The position numbers were made by a program, and so were the translations under genes. The notes beneath the pieces were generated by a model. The model had not been told where the DNA came from and did not search any database. It worked only from the letters and a program-made list of their open reading frames with translations. Below, piece by piece: positions 35,352-43,689 of a stretch of 64,000 nucleotides of DNA. Origin of the DNA: Brevibacillus choshinensis (GTDB lineage Bacteria > Bacillota > Bacilli > Brevibacillales > Brevibacillaceae). The stretch is from contig NZ_LJJB01000013.1 of NCBI RefSeq assembly GCF_001420695.1, positions 720,121 through 784,120 of the forward strand. Reading direction: 5' to 3'. Position 1 is the first letter of the stretch. The number at the start of each line of letters is the position of its first letter.

Positions 35352-36417
35352 AGTTATTGCTGTATTTACAAAAGAGTCGTTTCTCGTTCCGCTAGTAGCG
35401 ATCATTCTTGGTTTGTTAACCGGTGCGATCGCGATGTTGGCTGGTGGATTCAATCCGATAAAAGCGTACATGGCTCTTCTTGAGAAGGTATTTGGAAGTG
35501 CCTACAACTTCGGGGAGACGATTCGCCAGATTACACCCCTTATCTTTACGGGTCTCGCCGTTGCTTTTGCATTCCGGACAGGTCTATTTAACATCGGTGC
35601 CGAAGGTCAGTTCATCGTTGGGATGATCGCTTCTACGGCAGTAGGTGTATCCTTTGATCTTCCGGCTTATATCCATGCTCCTCTCGCAGTCATTGCGGGT
35701 GCGGTGGCAGGCGGACTGTGGGGTTCGATTGCCGGTTATTTAAAGGCAGCACGTGGTGTCAATGAGGTTATTACGAGCATTATGTTGAACTGGGTGGCAC
35801 TCTATTTGGCCAACTGGGTCATGAATGCTTTCTTCGTACCCGCCGGACAACAGCGTTCCGAAATGATTCACGACTCTGCTGTCATTACAATTGGTTGGCT
35901 TTCGACGATGTTTGATAGTGCGCGTTTGCACTGGGGTACATTAATTGCGGTGCTTGCAGCTATTTTCTTTTACGTTATCCTGTGGAAAACGAAATCCGGT
36001 TATGAACTGCGTGCCGTTGGTTTAAACCCGCATGCTTCTGAGTATGCAGGGATGAACGTAAACCGCAATGTCGTAAAAGCTATGTTTATTGGTGGAATGT
36101 TTGCGGGAATTGGCGGAGCTTGTGAGATTCTGGGTGTATTCCATTATCAAGCGATCATGACCGCGCAACCAGGTTATGGATTTGATGGGATCGCAGTAGC
36201 GTTGATCGGTGGGAACACACCACTTGGAGTCGTTCTTGGAGCCATCTTGTTTGGGATACTTACGTTCGGTGCGGCAGGGATGAAGTTTGGTGCAGGAGTG
36301 CCAGTTGAACTCATCCGTGTCGTAATTGCTTCCGTTATTTTCTTCGTTGCTGCACATGGTATAGTGAAGATTTTTGTGAAACCTATCATGAAGAAGAAAA
36401 AGGAAGGTGGAAACTGA
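35344..36417 (+). CDS. nucleoside ABC importer permease 1
   Basis: This is a 357-residue BPD_transp_2 family membrane protein with about 9-10 predicted helices. Key segments are the N-terminal helix SFLVPLVAIILGLLTGAIA, the conserved FRTGLFNIGAEGQFIVGMI, and ARGVNEVITSIMLNWVALYL. A late cytoplasmic loop SEYAGMNVNRNVVKAMFIGG contacts the ATPase in this family. It overlaps the ATPase gene by 8 bases and the second permease by one base (TGATG), so all three are translationally coupled. Confidence 0.92.
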   Translation: MNRVIAVFTKESFLVPLVAIILGLLTGAIAMLAGGFNPIKAYMALLEKVFGSAYNFGETIRQITPLIFTGLAVAFAFRTGLFNIGAEGQFIVGMIASTAVGVSFDLPAYIHAPLAVIAGAVAGGLWGSIAGYLKAARGVNEVITSIMLNWVALYLANWVMNAFFVPAGQQRSEMIHDSAVITIGWLSTMFDSARLHWGTLIAVLAAIFFYVILWKTKSGYELRAVGLNPHASEYAGMNVNRNVVKAMFIGGMFAGIGGACEILGVFHYQAIMTAQPGYGFDGIAVALIGGNTPLGVVLGAILFGILTFGAAGMKFGAGVPVELIRVVIASVIFFVAAHGIVKIFVKPIMKKKKEGGN

Positions 36418-37376
36418 TGGATTGGGGAATTATTCTAAGCAACCTCGTTCATGATACCATCGTGTTTTCCACTGCCTTGATTTTTGCATCACTAGGTGGA
36501 CTGTACTCAGAGCGTTCTGGTGTCGTGAACATTGCTTTGGAAGGTATGATGATTATCGGAGCATTTACCGGTGCGGTCATCACTTATGCTTTCCAGGACT
36601 CCCTCGCAGGAGGAGCTCCGTGGATTGGATTCCTCGCAGCAGGGATCGCTGGTGCTATTTTTGCACTGCCTCATGCGGTAGCTTCCGTTACTTTTAAAGC
36701 TGACCAGACAGTGAGTGGTGTAGCTCTCAACTTCTTGGCAGCAGGTCTTTCTGTCTACTTGACCAAAATTATCTTTAACGGAGCAGGGCAAACCACTACG
36801 CTGTCCAGCGTATTTGGTAAGTGGAGCATTCCGTACTTGCATGATATTCCCTATTTGGGTCATGCCATTTTTGAAGCGTATCCGACTAGCTTCTTGGCGT
36901 TTATCATGGTGTTTTTCACGTGGTACTTGATCTTTAAGACGCCATTTGGATTGCGTTTGCGCGCAGTGGGTGAGCATCCGCGAGCAGCAGACACAGTAGG
37001 GATCAATGTCAAAAAGATGCGTTACATGGCAGTAATGATTAGTGGGTCACTGGCTGCATGGGGTGGAGCAACGATTTCATTGACCACGACCAGTAACTTT
37101 TCGCACAACACGGTTTCCGGTCAAGGGTTTATTGCAATCGCAGCCTTGATCTTCGGTAAGTGGCATCCAGCGGGTGCGATGGGAGCAGCCTTGTTCTTCG
37201 GGGTAGCTCAAGCCATCAAGTCATTGGTACAAATTTTTGGATTGACTAAGTATGTACCGACAGAGTTTATCTTCATGCTTCCATACGTCTTGACAATTCT
37301 CGTCATGGCAGGACTTGTCGGTCGCTCGAATGCTCCAGCAGCATTGGGCAAACCATACGAAACAGGATCTCGTTAG
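36417..37376 (+). CDS. nucleoside ABC importer permease 2
   Basis: This is a 319-residue second permease of the same importer. It has the paired family signature YSERSGVVNIALEGMMIIGA near the N-terminus, ADQTVSGVALNFLAAGLSVY, and the loop GEHPRAADTVGINVKKMRYM. It presumably forms a heterodimer channel with the upstream permease. It is the last gene of the importer operon. No clear terminator follows, and about 80 bases separate it from the M23 protein gene. Confidence 0.92.
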   Translation: MDWGIILSNLVHDTIVFSTALIFASLGGLYSERSGVVNIALEGMMIIGAFTGAVITYAFQDSLAGGAPWIGFLAAGIAGAIFALPHAVASVTFKADQTVSGVALNFLAAGLSVYLTKIIFNGAGQTTTLSSVFGKWSIPYLHDIPYLGHAIFEAYPTSFLAFIMVFFTWYLIFKTPFGLRLRAVGEHPRAADTVGINVKKMRYMAVMISGSLAAWGGATISLTTTSNFSHNTVSGQGFIAIAALIFGKWHPAGAMGAALFFGVAQAIKSLVQIFGLTKYVPTEFIFMLPYVLTILVMAGLVGRSNAPAALGKPYETGSR

Positions 37377-37456
37377 TTGACATAATTTGCGTCTAGAACC
37401 TTGATCTTTCCCTATGCGATAATTCTTTGTGTAAGATTGCGCGGGGAGGGATATTG

Positions 37457-38650
37457 ATGAACCGCTGTTTACATAAAAACAGCAGTCGTCTGTGGCCAAA
37501 GGTTCTAGGCGCTTTTTTCTTTTGTCTGGGATTAGGTGTCACAGGTACGGGCGGCACAGGAGTGGCTGCAGCTGCAGAACCAGGTCCTGTCATTTCTTTA
37601 GTGATTGATGGGAAAGGAATTCCTACAGATGTACAACCGTTACGACAAAATGGTCGCATGCTCGTGCCGATTCGTGTTATTGCCGAGTCTACGGGCGCAG
37701 ACGTCACATACGAAGCATCCAATCGACAAGTGAATGTCACGGATAAGGGAAAACGGATTGTCCTGCTTGTTGACAGCCGAACGGCGTATGTGGATGGCAA
37801 ACGCGTCACACTGGATACTCCTGCTATGATCGTGAATCAGCGGACAGTTGTTCCCATCCGCTTTGTTAGTGAAGCATTGGGATACCGTGTTGTATGGGAT
37901 GATCGATCTGGCGTTGCCCAAATTCAAACCAAGCCCATCGGAGATACGGCAGCAGTGATTAAAGATGCAACCAATCCATATGTGGTTCAGTTAGGTGATA
38001 CTTTGACCGAGATTGCGAAGCGACACAATACCACTGTGCAGGAAATGAAAAAAAATAACTTTCTGTCTTCAGATGAGCTGACTTTCCAACAGCTTTTATT
38101 CTTACCGAAGGGTGCTAAAAAAGCAGAGCATCCATTGTCCAAAGAAGTTGGGGATCGCAGACTGCTTGATGACACTTATTATTTTCCCTTCTCGGAGGTG
38201 AGCTGGTACGAACCGTATGGTGACAGCTACGGATCTGACCGAGAATGGACGGAGAGTAATAATGGAAGCGTGCGCAACCATGAAGGAATTGACATCATGG
38301 CTCCAAAAGGAACACCGGTGTATTCCGTAGCGGACGGCACGATTAATCGCGTAGGGTGGAATACGTACGGGGGATGGCGTGTAAACATCACAGATGATGC
38401 AGGTCTTTATCGGATGTACTACGCACACTTGAGTGCGTATGTTCCAGGACTGGAAATCGGGGACACGATCCGAGCAGGTCAATTGATTGGTTTTGTAGGT
38501 GATACCGGGTACGGAGGTACGGGCACGGTTGGAATGTTTGAGCCACATCTTCATTTTGGACTCTACAAAAACAGCGATGGGTTAGCAATCGACCCCTACT
38601 ACTATTTGAAGTACTGGGAGCAAAAGAAAGTTGGAAGTCCTTACTCGTAA
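37457..38650 (+). CDS. secreted M23 peptidase with copper-amine-oxidase-N-like and LysM domains
   Basis: This is an exported 397-residue cell-wall protein. The start is ATG 37457, behind GGGGAGGG. An N-terminal signal peptide (VLGAFFFCLGLGVTGTGG) ends near AAAA. Next is a stalk-type domain of the copper amine oxidase N-terminal family (about residues 40-155, with RMLVPIRVIAESTGADVTYE and TVVPIRFVSEALGYRVVWDD). A LysM peptidoglycan-binding repeat follows (YVVQLGDTLTEIAKRHNTT, near 175). The C-terminal M23 domain carries the zinc ligands in NHEGID (near 274) and HLHF (near 364), so it is probably an active endopeptidase. The middle His of the fold is in YYAHLSAYVPG. A role in envelope remodelling is inferred. 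Confidence 0.9.
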   Translation: MNRCLHKNSSRLWPKVLGAFFFCLGLGVTGTGGTGVAAAAEPGPVISLVIDGKGIPTDVQPLRQNGRMLVPIRVIAESTGADVTYEASNRQVNVTDKGKRIVLLVDSRTAYVDGKRVTLDTPAMIVNQRTVVPIRFVSEALGYRVVWDDRSGVAQIQTKPIGDTAAVIKDATNPYVVQLGDTLTEIAKRHNTTVQEMKKNNFLSSDELTFQQLLFLPKGAKKAEHPLSKEVGDRRLLDDTYYFPFSEVSWYEPYGDSYGSDREWTESNNGSVRNHEGIDIMAPKGTPVYSVADGTINRVGWNTYGGWRVNITDDAGLYRMYYAHLSAYVPGLEIGDTIRAGQLIGFVGDTGYGGTGTVGMFEPHLHFGLYKNSDGLAIDPYYYLKYWEQKKVGSPYS

Positions 38651-38701
38651 TGGGACAAACTATACGGAGTAAATTCCTTTCCATCAAAAGGAGGGCTCTG
38701 T

Positions 38702-38857
38702 ATGTGGGTATGCCCATATTGTGGCGGGAATCATGGACTCCCCTTTCATGACGAACATTTGGATGGCATGCTTTGTTTATCGGATGATTGTGGTCGATTT
38801 GTACAGGAAGAGACCATCTCTGAAGAGCGGACTGAATGGGACTATAGCGACTTATAA
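38702..38857 (+). CDS. 51-residue Cys-rich, zinc-ribbon-like protein
   Basis: An ATG at 38702 lies 6 bases after a very strong AAAAGGAGGG. It encodes 51 residues beginning MWVCPYCGGNHGLPFH. Cysteines occur as C4-x2-C7 and C25-x4-C30, with three histidines between the pairs, a pattern that could bind zinc or another metal. The C-terminal third is acidic (EETISEERTEWDYSDL). A terminator begins at the stop codon, making this the last gene behind the M23 peptidase. I do not recognise the family. The ribosome site, cysteine spacing and terminator together make a real gene likely. Confidence 0.75.
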   Translation: MWVCPYCGGNHGLPFHDEHLDGMLCLSDDCGRFVQEETISEERTEWDYSDL

Positions 38858-38891
38858 AAAAGAAGGAGCGAAGAAGCTCCTTCTTTTTTTA
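38856..38891 (+). terminator. intrinsic terminator after the Cys-rich small gene
   Basis: AAAAAAGAAGGAGC pairs with GCTCCTTCTTTTTT around a 6-base loop. It overlaps the stop codon of the preceding gene. Confidence 0.92.
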
Positions 38892-39083
38892 TACAGAAAA
38901 AAGATCCGTTTCTGTTTTCGTAGATTGAAAAGACTACACCGTCATCCGTATTCCATACCTTGCATACATAATGAAAAGAATGTGGCAGCAAAAAGCACTT
39001 TGTTGAGAAGTTTCGCATGCTTGATGGCCTGTCAATTGGTTACAATAGAGGAGAGTACGCTGATGGAGAAGGGAGATTGAGCG

Positions 39084-40379
39084 ATGAGTGCGAACATAAC
39101 GGAAATCGCGTTTCAAAGTACCCAGATAAATGGGATGAACGTACATATCTTGCCAACAGGCAAATTCAAGACCACAACTATTGTGACAATGATTGAGCAG
39201 GCTCTTTCCGAGGAGACTGTGACGAAGACTGCCTTGCTAGCGATGGTCATGAAACGAGCCAGTGCGCGTTTTCCTGAAACCAAGCTACTGCGTGCACACC
39301 TTGACTTTTTGTATGGAGCGATCTTTGACGTTGACGTCACGAAAAAAGGCGAGAGGCAAATTTTGCAGATCTACATGGAAGTACCGAATGAGAAGTATTT
39401 GTCGCAAGATGACTCTCTCCTCGACCAAGCCATTCAATTTGTAGGAGATATGCTGACAAAACCTTATGTAGAGAATGGTGCGTTTTTAGAGAAGTATGTC
39501 ACGCAGGAGAAGGAAACTCTTCGCAAGCGTGTGGAAAGTCTGATTGACGACAAGATGAAGTACGCAAACCAACGTGTTACGGAAGAAATGTGCCAAGGAG
39601 AGCCCTTCTCTTTACTCATTCAGGGTAGAGTGAAAGACTTGCCTGCCATTACGGGACAAGAGCTCTATCAGTATTTCAAAGAAATTACAACGTCGAATCC
39701 AATCAACATCTTTGTAGTGGGTGACGTGAATCCGCAGGAAGTAGGGCAAGCCATCCAGAAGCATGTTCCATTGGAGCGATCTGAGGTCCAAGCGTTGGAC
39801 ATCAGCAATTCGTCCAAGCAAGTATCGGACGAACGCAAAGTCATCGATCGCTTGGATGTCAATCAAGCAAAGCTCAATATTGGCTGCCGGACGCACATTA
39901 CGTACAAGGATGATGATTACCCTGCACTGCTCTTATATAACGGTGTCCTCGGTGGGTTCCCTCACTCCAAGCTGTTCGTAAACGTACGTGAAAAGGAAAG
40001 TCTTGCATACTATGCGGTATCCCGTCTGGAAAGCCATAAAGGGATCATGATGATCATGTCGGGCATCGATGTAAACAAGTATGAGCGGGCAGTTGAGATC
40101 ATCAAGCAGCAGATGGATTCCATGCGTCAGGGGAACATCTCTGAAGAAGAAATGAGCCAGACGAGAGCAACGCTATCTAATCAATTTCGCGAGCTACTGG
40201 ATAGTGCACGCGGCATGATCGAATTTACCTATAATGGTTTGGTTAGTGGACGCAAGCGGCAGCTGGATGAACTATTAAAAGGAATCGAAACGGCTACGAT
40301 AGAAGACGTCAAAAAAGTGGCAGCCAAAGTGGACATCGATACGATTTATCTGCTGCGTGACAAGAAGGGAGAGGCGTAA
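39084..40379 (+). CDS. ymfF: M16 peptidase-like protein YmfF, zinc motif absent
   Basis: This 431-residue M16-fold protein is the partner of YmfH. Where active M16 enzymes carry HxxEH, this one reads KTALLAMVMKRASARFPETK, so it lacks the zinc site and is probably a non-catalytic subunit. The second-half signature is visible in YNGVLGGFPHSKLFVNVREK. In B. subtilis and other Firmicutes, ymfF and ymfH always lie together, consistent with a heterodimer like the mitochondrial processing peptidase. The two genes are separated by only two bases. The biological substrate is unknown. Confidence 0.9.
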   Translation: MSANITEIAFQSTQINGMNVHILPTGKFKTTTIVTMIEQALSEETVTKTALLAMVMKRASARFPETKLLRAHLDFLYGAIFDVDVTKKGERQILQIYMEVPNEKYLSQDDSLLDQAIQFVGDMLTKPYVENGAFLEKYVTQEKETLRKRVESLIDDKMKYANQRVTEEMCQGEPFSLLIQGRVKDLPAITGQELYQYFKEITTSNPINIFVVGDVNPQEVGQAIQKHVPLERSEVQALDISNSSKQVSDERKVIDRLDVNQAKLNIGCRTHITYKDDDYPALLLYNGVLGGFPHSKLFVNVREKESLAYYAVSRLESHKGIMMIMSGIDVNKYERAVEIIKQQMDSMRQGNISEEEMSQTRATLSNQFRELLDSARGMIEFTYNGLVSGRKRQLDELLKGIETATIEDVKKVAAKVDIDTIYLLRDKKGEA

Positions 40380-40381
40380 CG

Positions 40382-41674
40382 ATGCAGACGACCAAATTTG
40401 AACAAGTCAACGAAACCGTTTACAACGAGACATTGCCAAATGGCCTGCAGGTGTACTTGGTACCGAAGCAGGGCTTTAGCAAAACCTATGCTGTTTTTAC
40501 GACGAAATACGGTTCCATCGACAGCCATTTCCGTACCCGTAATGGCGAGGAAATCAACGTGCCAGATGGGATCGCTCACTTTCTCGAGCACAAGATGTTT
40601 GAGAAAAAAGACCGGGATGTCATGCATGAGTTTAGTAAAAATGGAGCATCCTGCAACGCCTTTACGAGCTTTAATCGGACAGCATATCTTTTTTCCTGCA
40701 CAGACAAATTGGACGATAATCTGAATCTCTTGTTGGATTATGTTCAGGAGCCGTATTTTACGGATGCTAGCGTGGAAAAGGAAAAAGGGATCATTGGTCA
40801 GGAAATTACCATGTACGACGATAATCCCGACTGGAAGGTCTACATGAATCTCCTAAAGGCCATGTATAAAGACTATCCAATCAATATCGAAATCGCAGGG
40901 ACGATCGAAACGATTTCCCACATCACGAAAGAAAATCTGTACGAATGCTACGAAACCTTTTATCATCCAGCCAACATGCTGTTGCTGGTCGTAGGTTCTT
41001 TTGAGCCCGAGTCAATCATGCATTTAATTCGTCAAAACCAGTCTGCCAAAGAGTTTCCGCCTGCCCCGCAAATCACTCGACTCTTTCCAAAGGAGCAGGC
41101 AGAGCCAGCACAGGCAAAAATTGAAGCAAACCTGACCGTCGGTTTGCCCAAATGCATGATTGGGATCAAGGAACGGGATCAAGGCTTGACGAAAGAAGCC
41201 TTGTTAAAAAGGGAACTGGCTACTAAACTGTTATTGGATATCGCGTTTGGCACCAGCTCTGCTGTCTACGAGAGGCTATATGACAGCGAGTTGATTACGG
41301 AAAGCTTTGATTTTGACTACAGCAGCGAAAAAGATTACGCGTACACCATCATGGGTGGCGATACGCCGGATCCGGAGCGGTTGGTGGAGACGATTCAAGC
41401 AGAGATCGAACAATTGAAGCAAAAGGGTATTGATCAAGATGATTTTGAGAGAGCCAAACGGAAGAAAATTGGCAACTTCTTGCGGTCGCTCAACTCTGTA
41501 GAGTTTATCGCGAATCAATTCACTAGCTTCAAATTTAATGAAAACGATCTCTTTACTGTAGTGCCGACTCTCGAGTCGATCACTCGCGAAGATGTGGAAA
41601 AACGTTTGAATGAGCATTTTGTGGTTGGACAAATGGCTGTTTCTATCGTTCGCTCCGCTTCGCAACAGGAGTAG
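40382..41674 (+). CDS. ymfH: M16 family zinc peptidase YmfH
   Basis: This 430-residue M16 peptidase has an intact HxxEH motif in GIAHFLEHKMFEKKDRD (about residues 64-80) and the downstream glutamate in EKEKGIIGQEITMYDD. The FSKNGASCNAFTSFNRTAYLFSC stretch is a family hallmark. It follows ymfF by two bases and precedes the SDR gene by ten. It is the probable catalytic half of a YmfF-YmfH complex. This window holds three M16 proteins in total, counting mlpA. Confidence 0.93.
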   Translation: MQTTKFEQVNETVYNETLPNGLQVYLVPKQGFSKTYAVFTTKYGSIDSHFRTRNGEEINVPDGIAHFLEHKMFEKKDRDVMHEFSKNGASCNAFTSFNRTAYLFSCTDKLDDNLNLLLDYVQEPYFTDASVEKEKGIIGQEITMYDDNPDWKVYMNLLKAMYKDYPINIEIAGTIETISHITKENLYECYETFYHPANMLLLVVGSFEPESIMHLIRQNQSAKEFPPAPQITRLFPKEQAEPAQAKIEANLTVGLPKCMIGIKERDQGLTKEALLKRELATKLLLDIAFGTSSAVYERLYDSELITESFDFDYSSEKDYAYTIMGGDTPDPERLVETIQAEIEQLKQKGIDQDDFERAKRKKIGNFLRSLNSVEFIANQFTSFKFNENDLFTVVPTLESITREDVEKRLNEHFVVGQMAVSIVRSASQQE

Positions 41675-41683
41675 TGAAAGAGG

Positions 41684-42418
41684 ATGAATCAACAAACGCC
41701 ATGGGCGTTGGTAACAGGAGCTTCCGGTGAGCTGGGGCAGGCTATAGCCTCGAGCCTAGCTCATGCGGGAGTTCCGCTTTACCTGCATTACAATCAATCG
41801 GAGCAAAAATTGGACGGACTCCTTCAGCAGTGTCAGCAATTGGGGGTACCTGCTGTGAAATTGCAGGCAGATTTGCGAGACCCTGTTCAGATCACAGTTA
41901 TGTTTGAGCAGATGGCGGTCGCTCCGCTGCTGATCGTCAACAACGCTTCTGCGGATCATATCGGCCTTTTTTCAGATGTGACGGTCGCCCAGTTTGATGA
42001 GTTAGTGGCCGCGAATGTGCGCTCCGCTTTCTTGGTGAGTCAAGCGGGTCTTTCTTCTATGCTTCGGGAGAGGTACGGCCGCATCGTAAACATTTCCTCT
42101 ATCTGGGGAATGACCGGCGGTTCGTGTGAAGTGCTCTACTCGTTGACCAAGGGCGCAGTCATTACATTCACTAAAGCACTGGCAAAAGAGCTTGCTCCCA
42201 ACGGAATTACGGTAAATGCCGTAGCTCCTGGAGCGATTATGGGTGGAATGATGGAACGCTTTTCTCCTGACGAAGTAGAGATGATTGCTGAAGAGATTCC
42301 AGCCAATCGCTTGGGTTTACCTAGCGAAGTAGCGGCAGTCGTACGTTTTTTGCTCTCCAGAGAAGCGAGCTATGTTACCGGACAAATTATTAGTCCCAAT
42401 GGTGGCTGGTATACGTGA
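41684..42418 (+). CDS. ymfI: short-chain dehydrogenase/reductase YmfI
   Basis: This is a 244-residue classical SDR. The nucleotide-binding motif is VTGASGELGQAIASSL near the N-terminus. The catalytic Ser is in VNISSIWG and the YxxxK motif is in EVLYSLTKGAVI. The C-terminal PNGGWYT ending resembles 3-oxoacyl-ACP reductases. Its constant placement with ymfF-ymfH suggests a dedicated role, but the substrate cannot be read from the sequence. It is preceded by GAAAGAGG. Confidence 0.9.
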   Translation: MNQQTPWALVTGASGELGQAIASSLAHAGVPLYLHYNQSEQKLDGLLQQCQQLGVPAVKLQADLRDPVQITVMFEQMAVAPLLIVNNASADHIGLFSDVTVAQFDELVAANVRSAFLVSQAGLSSMLRERYGRIVNISSIWGMTGGSCEVLYSLTKGAVITFTKALAKELAPNGITVNAVAPGAIMGGMMERFSPDEVEMIAEEIPANRLGLPSEVAAVVRFLLSREASYVTGQIISPNGGWYT

Positions 42419-42521
42419 TGGAATCCCTCGTTTGCCTGCATAAATCCCGAGATTTGGTGGAATTCTACCTCTGTGTGGGCAGCAAACCTGTTCGCAACGT
42501 ACTTAAGGAGGGAATTTCCAC

Positions 42522-42791
42522 ATGTCAGTTCTTGACAATTTTCGCGACTGGAAAGAGTTTCTCGGTGATCGAGTAGAGCAAGCGAAACAGGCAGGTATGG
42601 AGAGCGAGACAATGCAAAATGTAGCCTATCAAATCGGTGGCTATCTAGCAGAGCAAGTTGATCCGAAAAACGACCAAGAGCGCTTGCTGAAGCAACTCTG
42701 GGATGCTGGAGATCAGCAGCAACAGCAAGCTCTGGCTTCTCTGATGGTGAAGCTGGTCCAAGATCCCAACAATGCTGACCGTGGCATTTAG
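42522..42791 (+). CDS. ymfJ: DUF3243 protein YmfJ
   Basis: This 89-residue, mostly helical protein of the DUF3243 family starts SVLDNFRDWKEFLGDRVEQA and ends in a KLVQDPNNADRGI tail. The ATG follows TAAGGAGGGA, an excellent ribosome site. The 103-base gap before it can form a long-range stem, GTTTGC/GCAAAC (42431-42489), that would bring the ribosome site near a structured leader. A terminator follows immediately. The function is unknown. Confidence 0.9.
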   Translation: MSVLDNFRDWKEFLGDRVEQAKQAGMESETMQNVAYQIGGYLAEQVDPKNDQERLLKQLWDAGDQQQQQALASLMVKLVQDPNNADRGI

Positions 42792-42796
42792 CCATT

Positions 42797-42825
42797 AAAT
42801 CCCCTATTTTGGGGATTTTTCTTTT
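42797..42825 (+). terminator. intrinsic terminator after ymfJ
   Basis: AAATCCCC-TATTTT-GGGGATTT hairpin with a T-rich tail. Confidence 0.9.
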
Positions 42826-42831
42826 CCCGGA

Positions 42832-42859
42832 TTGTCGATTGATGGGAACGTGATATACT
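42832..42859 (+). promoter_or_regulatory. SigA promoter of ymfK-rodZ
   Basis: TTGTCG at 42832-42837 and TATACT at 42854-42859 are 16 bases apart. TGA before the -10 adds an extended -10 feature. Confidence 0.7.
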
Positions 42860-42897
42860 ACATAAGAAGAGAATCTGTATGTCGGAGAGGAATGCAT

Positions 42898-43677
42898 ATG
42901 GAAGCAAAGAAAGAATGGTATATGGAGTATGAAATTGCCCGTAACCGTCCCGGGCTTTTAGGGGACGTCGCTTCTATTCTGGGGATGTTGAACATTAACA
43001 TCGTGACCATTAACGGTGTCGATACCATGCGAAGAGGCATGTTACTTTTGACGGACGACGATGAAAAAATTGAGGTTTTGCGCAACGTTGTGCAAAAAAT
43101 GGACAACATAACCATAACGAGGCTGCGTCCGCCTACGATGCTTGATCGTTTAGCGGTGCGTCATGGCCGCTATATCGAGCGCGACAGCGAAGATAAGAAA
43201 ACGTTCCGCTTCGTTCGCGATGAGCTGGGATTATTGGTTGACTTCATGGCTGAAATTTTGAAAAAGGAAGGCCATCAATTGATTGGGATCCGCGGGATGC
43301 CTCGCGTAGGAAAAACAGAATCTATGATTGCGGCCAGCGTTTCGGCAAATAAACGTTGGACGTTTATTTCTTCGACTCTCTTGCGTCAAACGGTGAGAAG
43401 TTCACTTGCCATTGATGAATTGTCTACCGATCATGTATATTTGATAGATGGCATTGTGTCGACGATGCGTTCTACGGAAAAGCACTACACATTGCTTCGG
43501 GAAATCATGAATTTCCCAGCCGCCAAAATTATTGAGCATCCGGATATCTTTGTAAGGGAATCAGAGTATGAGCTATCTGATTTTCATTACATTATTGAAC
43601 TGCGTCATCATCCGGAAGAGGAGATCACCTACGAATTGATCAATAATCGCGGCTTTGATAATTTTGAAATGAATTAA
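42898..43677 (+). CDS. ymfK: DUF3388 protein YmfK: ACT-like domain plus P-loop
   Basis: This 259-residue protein starts at ATG 42898, 7 bases after GAGAGG. An earlier in-frame ATG at 42892 is too close. The N-terminus is an ACT-type ligand-binding domain (EIARNRPGLLGDVASILGML). The C-terminal part has a P-loop, GMPRVGKTESM (near residue 142), followed by WTFISSTLLRQT and LIDGIVSTMRST, so it probably binds a nucleotide. The combination is conserved in B. subtilis YmfK, but no function is known. It is co-transcribed with rodZ, which begins 12 bases later. Confidence 0.88.
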   Translation: MEAKKEWYMEYEIARNRPGLLGDVASILGMLNINIVTINGVDTMRRGMLLLTDDDEKIEVLRNVVQKMDNITITRLRPPTMLDRLAVRHGRYIERDSEDKKTFRFVRDELGLLVDFMAEILKKEGHQLIGIRGMPRVGKTESMIAASVSANKRWTFISSTLLRQTVRSSLAIDELSTDHVYLIDGIVSTMRSTEKHYTLLREIMNFPAAKIIEHPDIFVRESEYELSDFHYIIELRHHPEEEITYELINNRGFDNFEMN

Positions 43678-43689
43678 GGAGGGGCAGCT

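Noticed and set aside
38721-39080. 119-codon frame across the terminator between the Cys-rich gene and ymfF
   Set aside because: It starts inside the better-supported 51-codon gene, crosses a strong terminator and the ymfF upstream region, and has no ribosome site.
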